A stretch of DNA of 64,000 bases from CAZEHO01 sp964511945 (GTDB lineage: Bacteria > Actinomycetota > Acidimicrobiia > Spongiisociales > UBA11373), in contig CAZEHO010000010.1 of assembly GCA_964511945.1 (NCBI GenBank), positions 14,055 through 78,054 on the forward strand, in the 5' to 3' direction. The position numbers and the translations under genes were made by a program. Below, piece by piece: positions 8,999-16,920 of the stretch (positions are counted from its first letter, which is position 1; each line of letters opens with the position of its first letter). A model generated the notes under the pieces. The model saw only the letters and a program-made list of their open reading frames with translations, searched no databases and was not told where the DNA came from.

Positions 8999-9459
8999 TG
9001 CAAGGACCGTCCGATCATCGCCAGCAGTTCATCCTCCCGATCTTCCATGAGTTTCGCGTTGGAATCGTCGTCGTGCTCGTATCCGAGCAGATGCAGGATC
9101 CCGTGGACCACCAGCAGGAACATGAAATCGTCAAACGGGATCCCCTCACGTTCAGCCCGGCGGCGGATTTCGGTGGGGCACAGGAACACGTCGCCGAGGG
9201 TCAGAGGCGGTTCGTTGGCGATCGGTGTCGGGATCGCTCCGGGCTGGAGATCCTCGAGAGGGAATGCCAGCACGTCGGTGGGACCTTCCCGGCCCATGAA
9301 ATGGCGGTTGTATTCGGCGATCTGATCCGGCGTGGTCAGGATCATCGACATCTCAGTGGATGCCGGCAGCCCCTCCTGGGTCAGCACCAATTCGGCGAAG
9401 CTCCGCAGCGCCGCCGCATCGAGGGGTTCATCCTGCTCGTCGCTGAAGAAGATGATCAC
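8995..9459 (-). CDS. ybeY: Endoribonuclease YbeY (rRNA maturation factor)
   Basis: Metal-dependent endoribonuclease needed for 16S rRNA 3'-end maturation and ribosome quality control. The protein is 154 aa. The zinc-binding signature HGILHLLGYEHDDD lies near residues 120-133, with TDVLAFPLE upstream. Its GTG start overlaps the stop of the HD-domain gene by four bases. Neighbours phoH and era also serve RNA or ribosome functions. Confidence 0.96.
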   Translation of the reverse strand: MIIFFSDEQDEPLDAAALRSFAELVLTQEGLPASTEMSMILTTPDQIAEYNRHFMGREGPTDVLAFPLEDLQPGAIPTPIANEPPLTLGDVFLCPTEIRRRAEREGIPFDDFMFLLVVHGILHLLGYEHDDDSNAKLMEDREDELLAMIGRSLQ

Positions 9460-11837
9460 GCCGGCTGGGTACTTTCGACGGGTCCGGGGAAGCCCGGATA
9501 CGGGATCCGGGTGTGGTAGTAGCCGATGAGCGTATCGACGAACATCTCTTTGATCCTGGTGAGCTCACCGAAGGTCATGTCGGATTCCTCCAACTGACCG
9601 TCTTCCACCTTCTCGGCGATGATCTGTTCCACCAGCTTGCGCAGACTGTCGCTCGTCGGATCCTCATTCTGCACCATGGACCGGGCCGCAGCCTCGGCCG
9701 CGTCGGACAGCATGACGATGACCTGTTCCTTCGTCTTCGGCTTGCGCCCGCGATGGCGGTAATCGAGCGGGTTGATGTCGTCGCCGTAGAGGTCGAGCGC
9801 CTTGTGATAGAAGAAACGCATCAGGCTGGTCCCGTGGTGGGTCAGGATGCCCTGGGCGATGTCGGGCGGGATCCGATACTCCCTTGACAGCCGCAGGCCC
9901 TCGGCCACGTGCGTACGGATGATGGAGGCCGATTCCTCCGGCGGCAGCTGGTCGTGCGGGTTCGACACACCAAACTGGTTCTCGACGAAGTAGCGGGGTG
10001 CGGTCGTCTTCCCGAGATCGTGGTAGTACGCCATCGCCTGAGCCAGCAGCGGATTGCCCTCCACCGATCGTGCTGCCTTCCCGGCCAGGTTCCCGACCAT
10101 GATCGAGTGATTGAAGGTGCCCGGCGCCTGTTCCTCCAGAGCCCGCAGCGCGGGGTGGTTCCGGTCGGTGAGGTCGAGCAGCGTCTGCGTCGTCGTGATC
10201 CCGAACAGATTGGCCAGGAACGGCATCAACCCGAGCGCGACCACACCGGATGCCACGCCGATCGTGGCGCCCCAGATGGTGGACATGACCACCGAGTCCG
10301 AGCCATAGAAGTACCACGACAGCGACAGTGCCAGCGGGATGTGAATCGCCGCACTCACGGTGACCGCGACGCCCAGTTGGAAGCGGCTGGACACCGATGA
10401 CACCATCGGAATCGGTGCCACCGCGGCGATCGCGGCGTAGATCGCCATCGCCGGATCTGCGGTTGCCAGGGCTGTGAACACCGTCACCGGCACGGCCACC
10501 AGCAGACCGACCCGGCTGTCGAACAGCGACGCCGCCAAATACCCGAACAGCGCGGCCGGCACCAGGAAGCCGAGTTCGACCCGGTCGCGTGTCACCAGTT
10601 CCGGAATGCGCGCCGACAGCGCCGCCAGAACTAGCAGCAGGCCGAACAGGGCAACGAGCTTGGTCTGGCGCCAGTACGCCGGCCGCATCCGCCAGAGGTA
10701 GAAGAGCGCCAGCAACACAACGAGCAGCCCGGCGAACGCGAGCGGGCGCAAAGGCGGCGGCTCTTCGGTGGGAACCAGCAGTTCCAGATCGTTGATCGCC
10801 TCGAGTTGGACGTCGGTGAGGCGCTCACCCGCCCGCACGATTGCCTCACCGGGGATGAACACGACGGTGACGTCGCTTACCTCGGCCTTTGCCGCTTCCC
10901 GGGCGAGTTCGGTCGCCGCATCGTCGCGCACCGAATTCGCCTGCAGTGAGGTGGCCACCAGATCGGCCACGGCGGCCTCGGCATCGTCGCGCTGACTCTC
11001 GGGCAGGGTGCGCAGCAGGATCAGCTCTCGAGGTTCGGTGACCAGGGCGGCCCTGATCTGCTCGAGTTCGGTAGAGCGGATGCCCGCCTCCAGCAGCTCA
11101 CGTGCCTGGTCGAGAGCCTCCTGCTCCACGAACAGGAACAGCGGCTGTTCGCCGAACTCGACCCGCTCGATGTCATCGTTCAGGATGTCGACGAGGGTGG
11201 TGATCGTCTCCACCTTGAGCAGCGGTTGAAGCTTGCGCAGTTCGGAGATCTGGAACTCACGCGGCGGGGGCGGTGGGAGCGTGGTGGTGGTCGTCGTCGA
11301 GGACGTGGTCGTCGACTCGGCCACGGTGGTCGATGTCGTCGACGACGAGGTCGTGGTGTCCTCGTCGGCCTCTCCGTCGGTAGCCGCCTCGGTCGTCGTG
11401 GTCGTCTCGCCCTCGGAGGTAGTCGTCTCGGCAACGGTGGTGGTCGTTGTCGTCGTGGACGACGTAGGGGCAATGGTCGACGGGGTGATCGCGTCGGGAT
11501 CGATGTCGGGGATGTCGAGCGGCTCCGCCGTGAGTTCGGCGTTGGTGAAGAACTCCTGGATGCTCTCGAGGACCGCGTTGGTGGCGTCGGTGTCCTCGGT
11601 GTAGATGTCGTCGACCAGCGCCGCGGCTTCGATCCGTGCCTGGTCGGTCTGGAACTCATCGGTAACCGACACCTGCCGGGTCGCGATGAACGTGTCCGGT
11701 GCCGGCTGACCCGACACCAGCTCAACCGGCGGGATCTCGTCGGCGTGGCCGACCACCAAAGCGAGAACGGAGAAGACCACCGTCAACGCGAGCACGACGG
11801 CTCGAACCACCCCGGACGCACGCGCCGAGAGCCTCAT
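9456..11837 (-). CDS. 7TM-HD phosphohydrolase, PgpH-like c-di-AMP phosphodiesterase
   Basis: A 793-aa membrane protein. Helix 1 is at about residues 12-30. A large extracellular 7TMR-HDED domain follows, then a seven-helix bundle (about 365-540), then a cytoplasmic HD domain. The HD domain keeps NHSIMVGNLA, the metal ligands in YYHDLGK, and HHGTS. PgpH proteins of this layout hydrolyse c-di-AMP. The extracellular domain carries an unusual insert of about 65 residues made almost only of Thr, Ser, Glu and Ala, ending in a Pro run (about residues 128-195). The gene sits between phoH and ybeY as in many Gram-positive genomes. The ATG start overlaps the phoH stop (ATGA). c-di-AMP as the substrate is inferred from the family. 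Confidence 0.9.
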   Translation of the reverse strand: MRLSARASGVVRAVVLALTVVFSVLALVVGHADEIPPVELVSGQPAPDTFIATRQVSVTDEFQTDQARIEAAALVDDIYTEDTDATNAVLESIQEFFTNAELTAEPLDIPDIDPDAITPSTIAPTSSTTTTTTTVAETTTSEGETTTTTEAATDGEADEDTTTSSSTTSTTVAESTTTSSTTTTTTLPPPPPREFQISELRKLQPLLKVETITTLVDILNDDIERVEFGEQPLFLFVEQEALDQARELLEAGIRSTELEQIRAALVTEPRELILLRTLPESQRDDAEAAVADLVATSLQANSVRDDAATELAREAAKAEVSDVTVVFIPGEAIVRAGERLTDVQLEAINDLELLVPTEEPPPLRPLAFAGLLVVLLALFYLWRMRPAYWRQTKLVALFGLLLVLAALSARIPELVTRDRVELGFLVPAALFGYLAASLFDSRVGLLVAVPVTVFTALATADPAMAIYAAIAAVAPIPMVSSVSSRFQLGVAVTVSAAIHIPLALSLSWYFYGSDSVVMSTIWGATIGVASGVVALGLMPFLANLFGITTTQTLLDLTDRNHPALRALEEQAPGTFNHSIMVGNLAGKAARSVEGNPLLAQAMAYYHDLGKTTAPRYFVENQFGVSNPHDQLPPEESASIIRTHVAEGLRLSREYRIPPDIAQGILTHHGTSLMRFFYHKALDLYGDDINPLDYRHRGRKPKTKEQVIVMLSDAAEAAARSMVQNEDPTSDSLRKLVEQIIAEKVEDGQLEESDMTFGELTRIKEMFVDTLIGYYHTRIPYPGFPGPVESTQPA

Positions 11838-12814
11838 TCGTCCTCCGCAGCCTGCTGTTCGTAGAGACGGTAGGCCTCGACGATCGAGGCGACGATTCGG
11901 TGCCGGACGACGTCTTCGGCAGTGAGTTCCACAAAGGAGACTCCAGTGATGCCACCGAGCACGTGACGGACCTGACGCAGGCCGGAACCGCGCCCGGACG
12001 GCAGGTCGATCTGGGTGATGTCTCCGGTGACGACCATCTTCGAATTGAAGCCGAGACGGGTGAGGAACATCTTCATTTGCTCCGGCGACGTGTTCTGCGC
12101 CTCGTCGAGCACCACGAAGGAGTCATTGAGGGTCCGGCCCCGCATGTATGCCAGCGGAGCGATCTCGATGGTTCCCCTCTCGACCAATCGCTGAGTTTCT
12201 TCAGGTCCCAGCATGTCGAACAGCGCGTCATAGAGCGGCCGCAGGTATGGATCGACCTTGGCTGCGAGATCGCCCGGGAGGAATCCGAGACGCTCGCCCG
12301 CTTCGACTGCCGGCCTGGTGAGGATGATTCGGCTCACCGCCGCGGTGGAGAGTGCCTCGACGGCGAGAGCCATCGCCAGGTACGTCTTGCCGGTTCCGGC
12401 CGGCCCCACCGAGAAGGTGACCGTATTGCGGCGGATCGCATCGAGGTACCGCTTCTGGTTGAAGGTCTTGGGCCGGATGATCTTGCCCCGGCCGACCGCA
12501 ACTCCGTCGGTGAACACTGCCGATGGGCTGGCAACGTCGGACTTCACCAGGTCGACGACCCGGCGAACACGATCCTCGTCGAGCCGCTGGCCGTCGCGGA
12601 CCAGAACGAGCAACTCCTCCAGCGCCGTCTTGGCCAGGGAACGATCCTCGTCCTCTCCGCTGATGGTCAGCTCGTCACCCCGGGCCACGATCCGGACGCG
12701 CGGGAACGCTTCCTCTATCAAACGGAGGAACACATCGCGCTCACCCAGCAGCGCCAGCATGTGGTGATCGCCGGGGACACGCAGCTTGGCCTCATCGAGG
12801 GAAGCGGGCGTCAA
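11834..12814 (-). CDS. phoH: PhoH-family ATPase (YbeZ-like)
   Basis: Cytoplasmic P-loop ATPase, probably RNA-related and a partner of YbeY. The protein is 326 aa. Walker A is GPAGTGKTYLA near residue 145, Walker B is VVLDEAQN, and the PhoH block TRPAVEAGERLGFLPGD is present. The start is a TTG at 12814; GAGG lies five bases before it, and the family N-terminus (KLRVPGDHHMLALLGERD) requires a start here or very close. It is the first gene of the five-gene operon phoH > HD > ybeY > CNNM > era. Confidence 0.94.
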   Translation of the reverse strand: MTPASLDEAKLRVPGDHHMLALLGERDVFLRLIEEAFPRVRIVARGDELTISGEDEDRSLAKTALEELLVLVRDGQRLDEDRVRRVVDLVKSDVASPSAVFTDGVAVGRGKIIRPKTFNQKRYLDAIRRNTVTFSVGPAGTGKTYLAMALAVEALSTAAVSRIILTRPAVEAGERLGFLPGDLAAKVDPYLRPLYDALFDMLGPEETQRLVERGTIEIAPLAYMRGRTLNDSFVVLDEAQNTSPEQMKMFLTRLGFNSKMVVTGDITQIDLPSGRGSGLRQVRHVLGGITGVSFVELTAEDVVRHRIVASIVEAYRLYEQQAAEDE

Positions 12815-12893
12815 AGAAGGCCTCGTTCCGAGGGACTCATCGAGAGGGCGCCAGTATACTCTGGGCGGCTCAGCCCCCGGACCACGAGGAGTC

Positions 12894-13379
12894 CTACCCC
12901 TCTTCGGTCAGGCCCAGTTCGGCGAGGCGCTCGGCGAATGCTTCTTCCGACTGATCCAACAGCAGCGCCAGCATCCGCAGGTCGTCCCGGCGGATCGTCA
13001 AGACACGTCCGTTGAAATCCTGGCGCATCATCTGGATCGCACGCAGGAAACGATCGAAGATCTCAGCTTCGGTCCCGGTCAGCCGCTCCATGGCATCAAG
13101 ATCGATCGTGATACCGCCGGCCGGAATCGAGGCCAGGGTCCGCTCCCCGCTCTCCTCCTGCGGGAGGAACTGGGTGATCGGCACCTGGAAGAAGGCTGCA
13201 AGGCGGTGGAGGCGAGGCAGCGACAGGCTTCGCTCACCGCGTTCGTATGCGCCGACGACCGCAGCCTTGAACTCACCCGAGCTCAGACGTTGAACGTCTT
13301 GGAGCGACAGGCCGCGCTGCTTGCGGATCGTCCGCAGCCGCGCCCCGACGAGGTCGTTATACGTGGGCGTCACTCCCAA
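12894..13379 (-). CDS. bldD: BldD-like transcriptional regulator with c-di-GMP-binding signature
   Basis: A 161-aa homologue of Streptomyces BldD, the c-di-GMP-responsive repressor of development. Residues 9-75 are an XRE helix-turn-helix domain (GARLRTIRKQRGLSLQDV, then VVGAYERGERSLSLPRL). The C-terminal domain keeps the c-di-GMP signature RXD-X8-RXXD as RQDFNGRVLTIRRDD near residues 121-135. The start is taken as TTG 13379 with GGAGGAG five bases upstream; GTG 13373 is an alternative. A TAGGAT -10 candidate lies at 13444-13449. It is transcribed alone, 79 bp from phoH. Target genes are unknown. Confidence 0.9.
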   Translation of the reverse strand: MGVTPTYNDLVGARLRTIRKQRGLSLQDVQRLSSGEFKAAVVGAYERGERSLSLPRLHRLAAFFQVPITQFLPQEESGERTLASIPAGGITIDLDAMERLTGTEAEIFDRFLRAIQMMRQDFNGRVLTIRRDDLRMLALLLDQSEEAFAERLAELGLTEEG

Positions 13380-13538
13380 TCCAACTCCTCCGACTCAGCA
13401 GCGCTCTCACGAACAATACCGATGGAGAACGCTCTGTGTGCACATCCTAGCCACACTTCGCAGTGGGATGCCAGCACCAATCGCGGTCGCCGACCACTCA
13501 TGGTGAAGGGTGCATGTGCAAACACACCACCGCTGCAA
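13380..13538. other. Non-coding gap between bldD and dnaJ
   Basis: This 159-bp gap holds the 5' leader and probable promoter of the BldD gene (TAGGAT at 13444-13449 on the minus strand). No gene or clear BldD box is seen. Confidence 0.5.
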
Positions 13539-14624
13539 TCACTTGTTGCGGCGACGGCGCTTCGGTTCGGTCGGCTGCTCGCCCACCAGGTCGGCGTAGG
13601 CCCGGAGAGCGTCCTCGGCGTCGGCATCCAGCTTGACGGGAACATCGACTCGAACGTCGACGAGCAGGTCGCCGCGTCCCCGCCGTCGCAAGCGGGGCAT
13701 GCCCAGGCGCGACAGTTTGAACACGGACCCGGGCTGGGTCCCGGCCGGGATGTCGAAGTCGAGATCGTCACCGTCGACGGTGGGCACGGTCACCGTGGTC
13801 CCCAGCGCAGCTTCGGCGAATCCCACCGCGAGATGGTGCACGAGATCGGGTCCGTGGCGCTCGAAACGATCGTCCGGCAGCACCGAGATCTCAACGTAGA
13901 GGTCCCCCGGCGGTCCACCCGCCTCACCGGCCGCACCCCGCCCTGGAATACGCAACCGGGAGCCGTCCTCGATGCCGGCCGGGATCTCGACGGTGACCGA
14001 ACGGTCGTCGACCACCGATCCGGCTCCGCTGCACTCGGGGCACGGAGTCACGATGACCTGACCTCGCCCCCGGCACTTGTCGCACGGGGCCACCGACATG
14101 GTGGTTCCCAGGAAGGTCTGGCGGGTCACACGAACCGCGCCCTGACCGGCACATCGATCACACGTTTCGAGCGGCTCACCCGGCTCGGATCCGCTACCAC
14201 TGCAGGCTGCACACACCACGGGAGCCCGGAAGGTGACTTCACGCGCCGCATCAGCGGCGGCGTCGGCGAGCGCCATGCTGACCCGGGTGATCACGTCGGA
14301 CCCCTGCGCCGGACCGGCCTGCTGCGCGCCGAAGTTGAACCCGAAGCCGGCACCGAAGAACCGCGTCAACAGGTCGTCGATCCCACCGAACGACGAGAAC
14401 AAGTCGCCAAGATCAACCTGGCCGCCACGGTCGTAGGTGGCTCGCTTCTGTGGGTCGCTCAGCACCTCGTAGGCCTGGGCGATCTCGCGGAACCGGCCTT
14501 CAGCCTGAGGGTCGTCGGGGTTGGCGTCGGGATGCGTCTCACGGGCGAGCCGCCGGAAGGCCTTCTTGATGTCGTCCTGGGAGGCGTCGCGTGAAACCCC
14601 GAGCAGTTCGTAATAGTCGGCCAT
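13539..14624 (-). CDS. dnaJ: Chaperone DnaJ
   Basis: Type I Hsp40 co-chaperone of DnaK. The protein is 361 aa. The J domain (residues 1-66) has the HPD tripeptide in THPDANP. A short Gly/Phe-rich region contains FFGAGFGFNFG. Four zinc-finger repeats are complete: CAACSGSG, CDRCAGQG, CDKCRGRG, CPECSGAG. It sits one base downstream of the hrcA stop codon in a two-gene heat-shock operon under the CIRCE element. dnaK and grpE are not in this window, so this may be the second DnaJ typical of Actinobacteria (DnaJ2, linked to hrcA). Confidence 0.96.
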   Translation of the reverse strand: MADYYELLGVSRDASQDDIKKAFRRLARETHPDANPDDPQAEGRFREIAQAYEVLSDPQKRATYDRGGQVDLGDLFSSFGGIDDLLTRFFGAGFGFNFGAQQAGPAQGSDVITRVSMALADAAADAAREVTFRAPVVCAACSGSGSEPGEPLETCDRCAGQGAVRVTRQTFLGTTMSVAPCDKCRGRGQVIVTPCPECSGAGSVVDDRSVTVEIPAGIEDGSRLRIPGRGAAGEAGGPPGDLYVEISVLPDDRFERHGPDLVHHLAVGFAEAALGTTVTVPTVDGDDLDFDIPAGTQPGSVFKLSRLGMPRLRRRGRGDLLVDVRVDVPVKLDADAEDALRAYADLVGEQPTEPKRRRRNK

Positions 14625-14625
14625 C

Positions 14626-15630
14626 TCAGGCGCCCGACTGGTCGGTGAGCGCGTCGCTCACTTCTTCGACGACCTTGATGTTGCGCTTGTAGTCCATGCG
14701 CATCGGTCCCAGCAGACCCATCCGACCCGCTCCACTGCCGATCTCGTAGCGGGTGGAGATCACCGCGAGGTCATCCTCGCCGGCCTCCAATTCCCGGCCG
14801 ATCCGCACCGTTGTCTGATCTGAATCGGCACCAAGCAGACCGAGCACCCCGGCCTCGTGGTCGAGCAGGCCGAGGATCCGGTGGAGCGTGTTCATGTCCT
14901 CCCAAAGCGAGAGAAGGTGGCTGGTCCCACCGACATAGACCTCCCGCTCCCCCTTTGCGGCACCCGAGATCGCCATGTAGACCGCCTCGACCAGGTCGAG
15001 CGCAGGCGGCGGGAGCTCGGTGGCCAGCTCGTCCAGGTCCAACCGGTCGGCAGCACCCGGAGCAAGTGCGATTCCGTGCAAGGTGTCGGTGAGCACCTCT
15101 TGGACACGCTCGATCTCGGCGGGAGTCGCCGGCACCGATGAGCGCAGCATCGTCTGGGTCACCCGGCCGCCATCGGTCACCAGCACCAGCAGCACCACCC
15201 CGGCCTCGAGCGGGACCAGACGGGCATCACGAACCGTCGCCCCGGCGAGCCCCGGGCCGAGCACGATCGAGGGATAGTTGGTGATCTCGGACAGCAGCTC
15301 TGAGGTTTCTTTGAGCAGCCGGTTCAACTCGGCGTGGATCGATGCGAAGAACTCCTCGATGCGATGCCGGGTGGGCTGACGCAGCGATCCGGGCGACAGA
15401 TGATCGATGTAGTAGCGGTAGCCGCGGTCGGTGGGAACCCGGCCCGCCGACGAATGCGGCTTCTCGATCAGGCCGTCGCGCTCCAGGATGACCAGATCGT
15501 TGCGAATGGTCGCGCTGGAACACATGAGCGAGCTGTGATCGAGGATCGACCGGGAACTCACCGGGCTTCCCGTCCGGACGTGCTCCTCGACCAGGACCCG
15601 CAGAATGGCGGCCTTGCGATCGTCCAACAT
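14626..15630 (-). CDS. hrcA: Heat-inducible transcription repressor HrcA
   Basis: Winged-helix repressor that binds CIRCE operators and is released on heat shock. The protein is 334 aa from ATG 15630 (MLDDRKAAILRVLVEEHV). The DNA-binding region reads SSATIRNDLVILERDGLI and RTGSPVSSRSIL. The reading frame is open up to GTG 15648, but the ATG gives the usual N-terminus. A CIRCE element is 34 bp upstream, so the hrcA-dnaJ operon is probably autoregulated. Confidence 0.96.
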   Translation of the reverse strand: MLDDRKAAILRVLVEEHVRTGSPVSSRSILDHSSLMCSSATIRNDLVILERDGLIEKPHSSAGRVPTDRGYRYYIDHLSPGSLRQPTRHRIEEFFASIHAELNRLLKETSELLSEITNYPSIVLGPGLAGATVRDARLVPLEAGVVLLVLVTDGGRVTQTMLRSSVPATPAEIERVQEVLTDTLHGIALAPGAADRLDLDELATELPPPALDLVEAVYMAISGAAKGEREVYVGGTSHLLSLWEDMNTLHRILGLLDHEAGVLGLLGADSDQTTVRIGRELEAGEDDLAVISTRYEIGSGAGRMGLLGPMRMDYKRNIKVVEEVSDALTDQSGA

Positions 15631-15663
15631 CCCGGCCGAGGTTAGCACCGGAGCCCGCCTTTC

Positions 15664-15690
15664 TTAGCAGTCTCAATCATCGAGTGCTAA
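15664..15690 (-). promoter_or_regulatory. CIRCE operator (HrcA binding site)
   Basis: The sequence is TTAGCAGTC, nine bases, GAGTGCTAA. It matches the CIRCE consensus TTAGCACTC-N9-GAGTGCTAA at 17 of 18 arm positions with the exact 9-bp spacer. It lies 34 bp upstream of hrcA. The perfect arm (15682-15690) is also the coding sequence for the last residues of hemW, and the spacer contains the hemW stop codon. Confidence 0.95.
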
Positions 15691-16845
15691 CACGGCTCGG
15701 GCGACCTCATCCCCCATCAACGGGGCTGCGACCCGCACCCGACGTTCGTCTCCGGTGAGAATCCCGGCATCGATCAGGCGCCGCCCCCATTCCGATTCGA
15801 GCAGCCTGGCGGCAGCCTCATCGCGCACGACACCGGCGGTGCGGCGCAGGCCGAGGATCAGCCGGTCGGCAGCGGCGCTCCACCCATCCAGTGTCTCGGA
15901 ACCCGATGTTGCCGGACGCCCTTCCTCGATCGCCTCCAGGTATCGGTCGAGACGCCGCACGTTCCAGGACCGGACCCTGTCCAGGTGGCGATGAGCACCA
16001 TTGCCGAACGCGAGGTAATCGCCGCCGGCCCAGGTGATCAGGTTGTAGCTGCAGGCATGACCCGGGGCTGCAGCATTCGAGGTCTCGTAGCGGTCGAGCC
16101 CCGCAGACGATGCCAGATCCCAGGCAGCTTCGTACTTGTCTGCCTGATCGTCCGGGTCAGGAGCCGGGGCACCGACGGCGACCTCCCGCGACAGCGGTGT
16201 ACCCCGTTCGACCGTCAGGGCGTAGCACGAGAGGTGATCGATACCGGTCGCCAGGGCTCGGGTGACCGAATGGGTCCAGGACGCCATCGCCTCGCCGGGA
16301 GTTCCGAAGATCAAGTCCAGGTTGATCGACCGGAACCCGGCGGCCCGGGCGCGCTGCACCGCCTGTTCGGCGCTCTCGGGCTTGTGGACCCTTCCCAGGC
16401 TGCGCAGCACCCCGGCGTCGAAGGACTGCGCACCAAGGGACACCCGATTGAATCCCGCCTCGACCAGGCCATCGGCCAAGGCGCCGGTCCAATCCTCGGG
16501 GTTCGCTTCGAGGGACATCTCGGCGTCGGAGGTCAGCCCATGACGATCGACCAGAACGGCCACCACCCGGCCGAGCTGGTCGGCACGCAGCCGGCTCGGT
16601 GTTCCGCCACCGATCGCAATCGCCGACAAGGGACTCGATTGCTGCGGCGACGCCTGGATCTCGCCGACGAGTGCATCGACATAACGATCGAACTGGTCCT
16701 CGGCGCCGGCGACAACGGCGAAGTCGCAGTAGGGACACACCCGATGACAAAACGGAACATGGACGTAGGCGGCGAGGAGATGTGCCGCGGCGTCGGCTAG
16801 GTGGGGAGAGTCGGGCGGATCGACCGCACGGGTGCCTGAGGTCAC
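15673..16845 (-). CDS. hemW: Heme chaperone HemW (radical SAM, coproporphyrinogen-oxidase-like)
   Basis: Radical SAM protein of the HemN/HemW group, thought to insert heme into target proteins. The radical-SAM cluster motif CHRVCPYC lies near residue 40. IGGGTPS, SLEANPED, GAQSFD and DLIFGTPGE are also present. The frame stays open to ATG 16896, but that extension encodes part of the 7-bp repeat array, so GTG 16845 is preferred (390 aa). The start is uncertain, as neither choice has a Shine-Dalgarno. The gene lies downstream of lepA on the same strand, as in many Gram-positive genomes, and its 3' end carries the CIRCE element of hrcA. Confidence 0.9.
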   Translation of the reverse strand: MTSGTRAVDPPDSPHLADAAAHLLAAYVHVPFCHRVCPYCDFAVVAGAEDQFDRYVDALVGEIQASPQQSSPLSAIAIGGGTPSRLRADQLGRVVAVLVDRHGLTSDAEMSLEANPEDWTGALADGLVEAGFNRVSLGAQSFDAGVLRSLGRVHKPESAEQAVQRARAAGFRSINLDLIFGTPGEAMASWTHSVTRALATGIDHLSCYALTVERGTPLSREVAVGAPAPDPDDQADKYEAAWDLASSAGLDRYETSNAAAPGHACSYNLITWAGGDYLAFGNGAHRHLDRVRSWNVRRLDRYLEAIEEGRPATSGSETLDGWSAAADRLILGLRRTAGVVRDEAAARLLESEWGRRLIDAGILTGDERRVRVAAPLMGDEVARAVLALDD

Positions 16846-16847
16846 AA

Positions 16848-16920
16848 TGCGACGGGCGACGAGCGACGAGCCACGAGAGGGTCCTGCGTGGCCCATAGCC
16901 CGTTGCTCGTTGCTCGTTGC
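16848..16920. repeat. Degenerate 7-bp tandem repeat, array B, hairpin-forming
   Basis: Between hemW and lepA about ten units repeat with a 7-base period. The left half uses units like GCGACGA, the right half units like GCTCGTT. The two halves pair when G-U wobbles are allowed, so a transcript would form a long hairpin. Confidence 0.65.
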
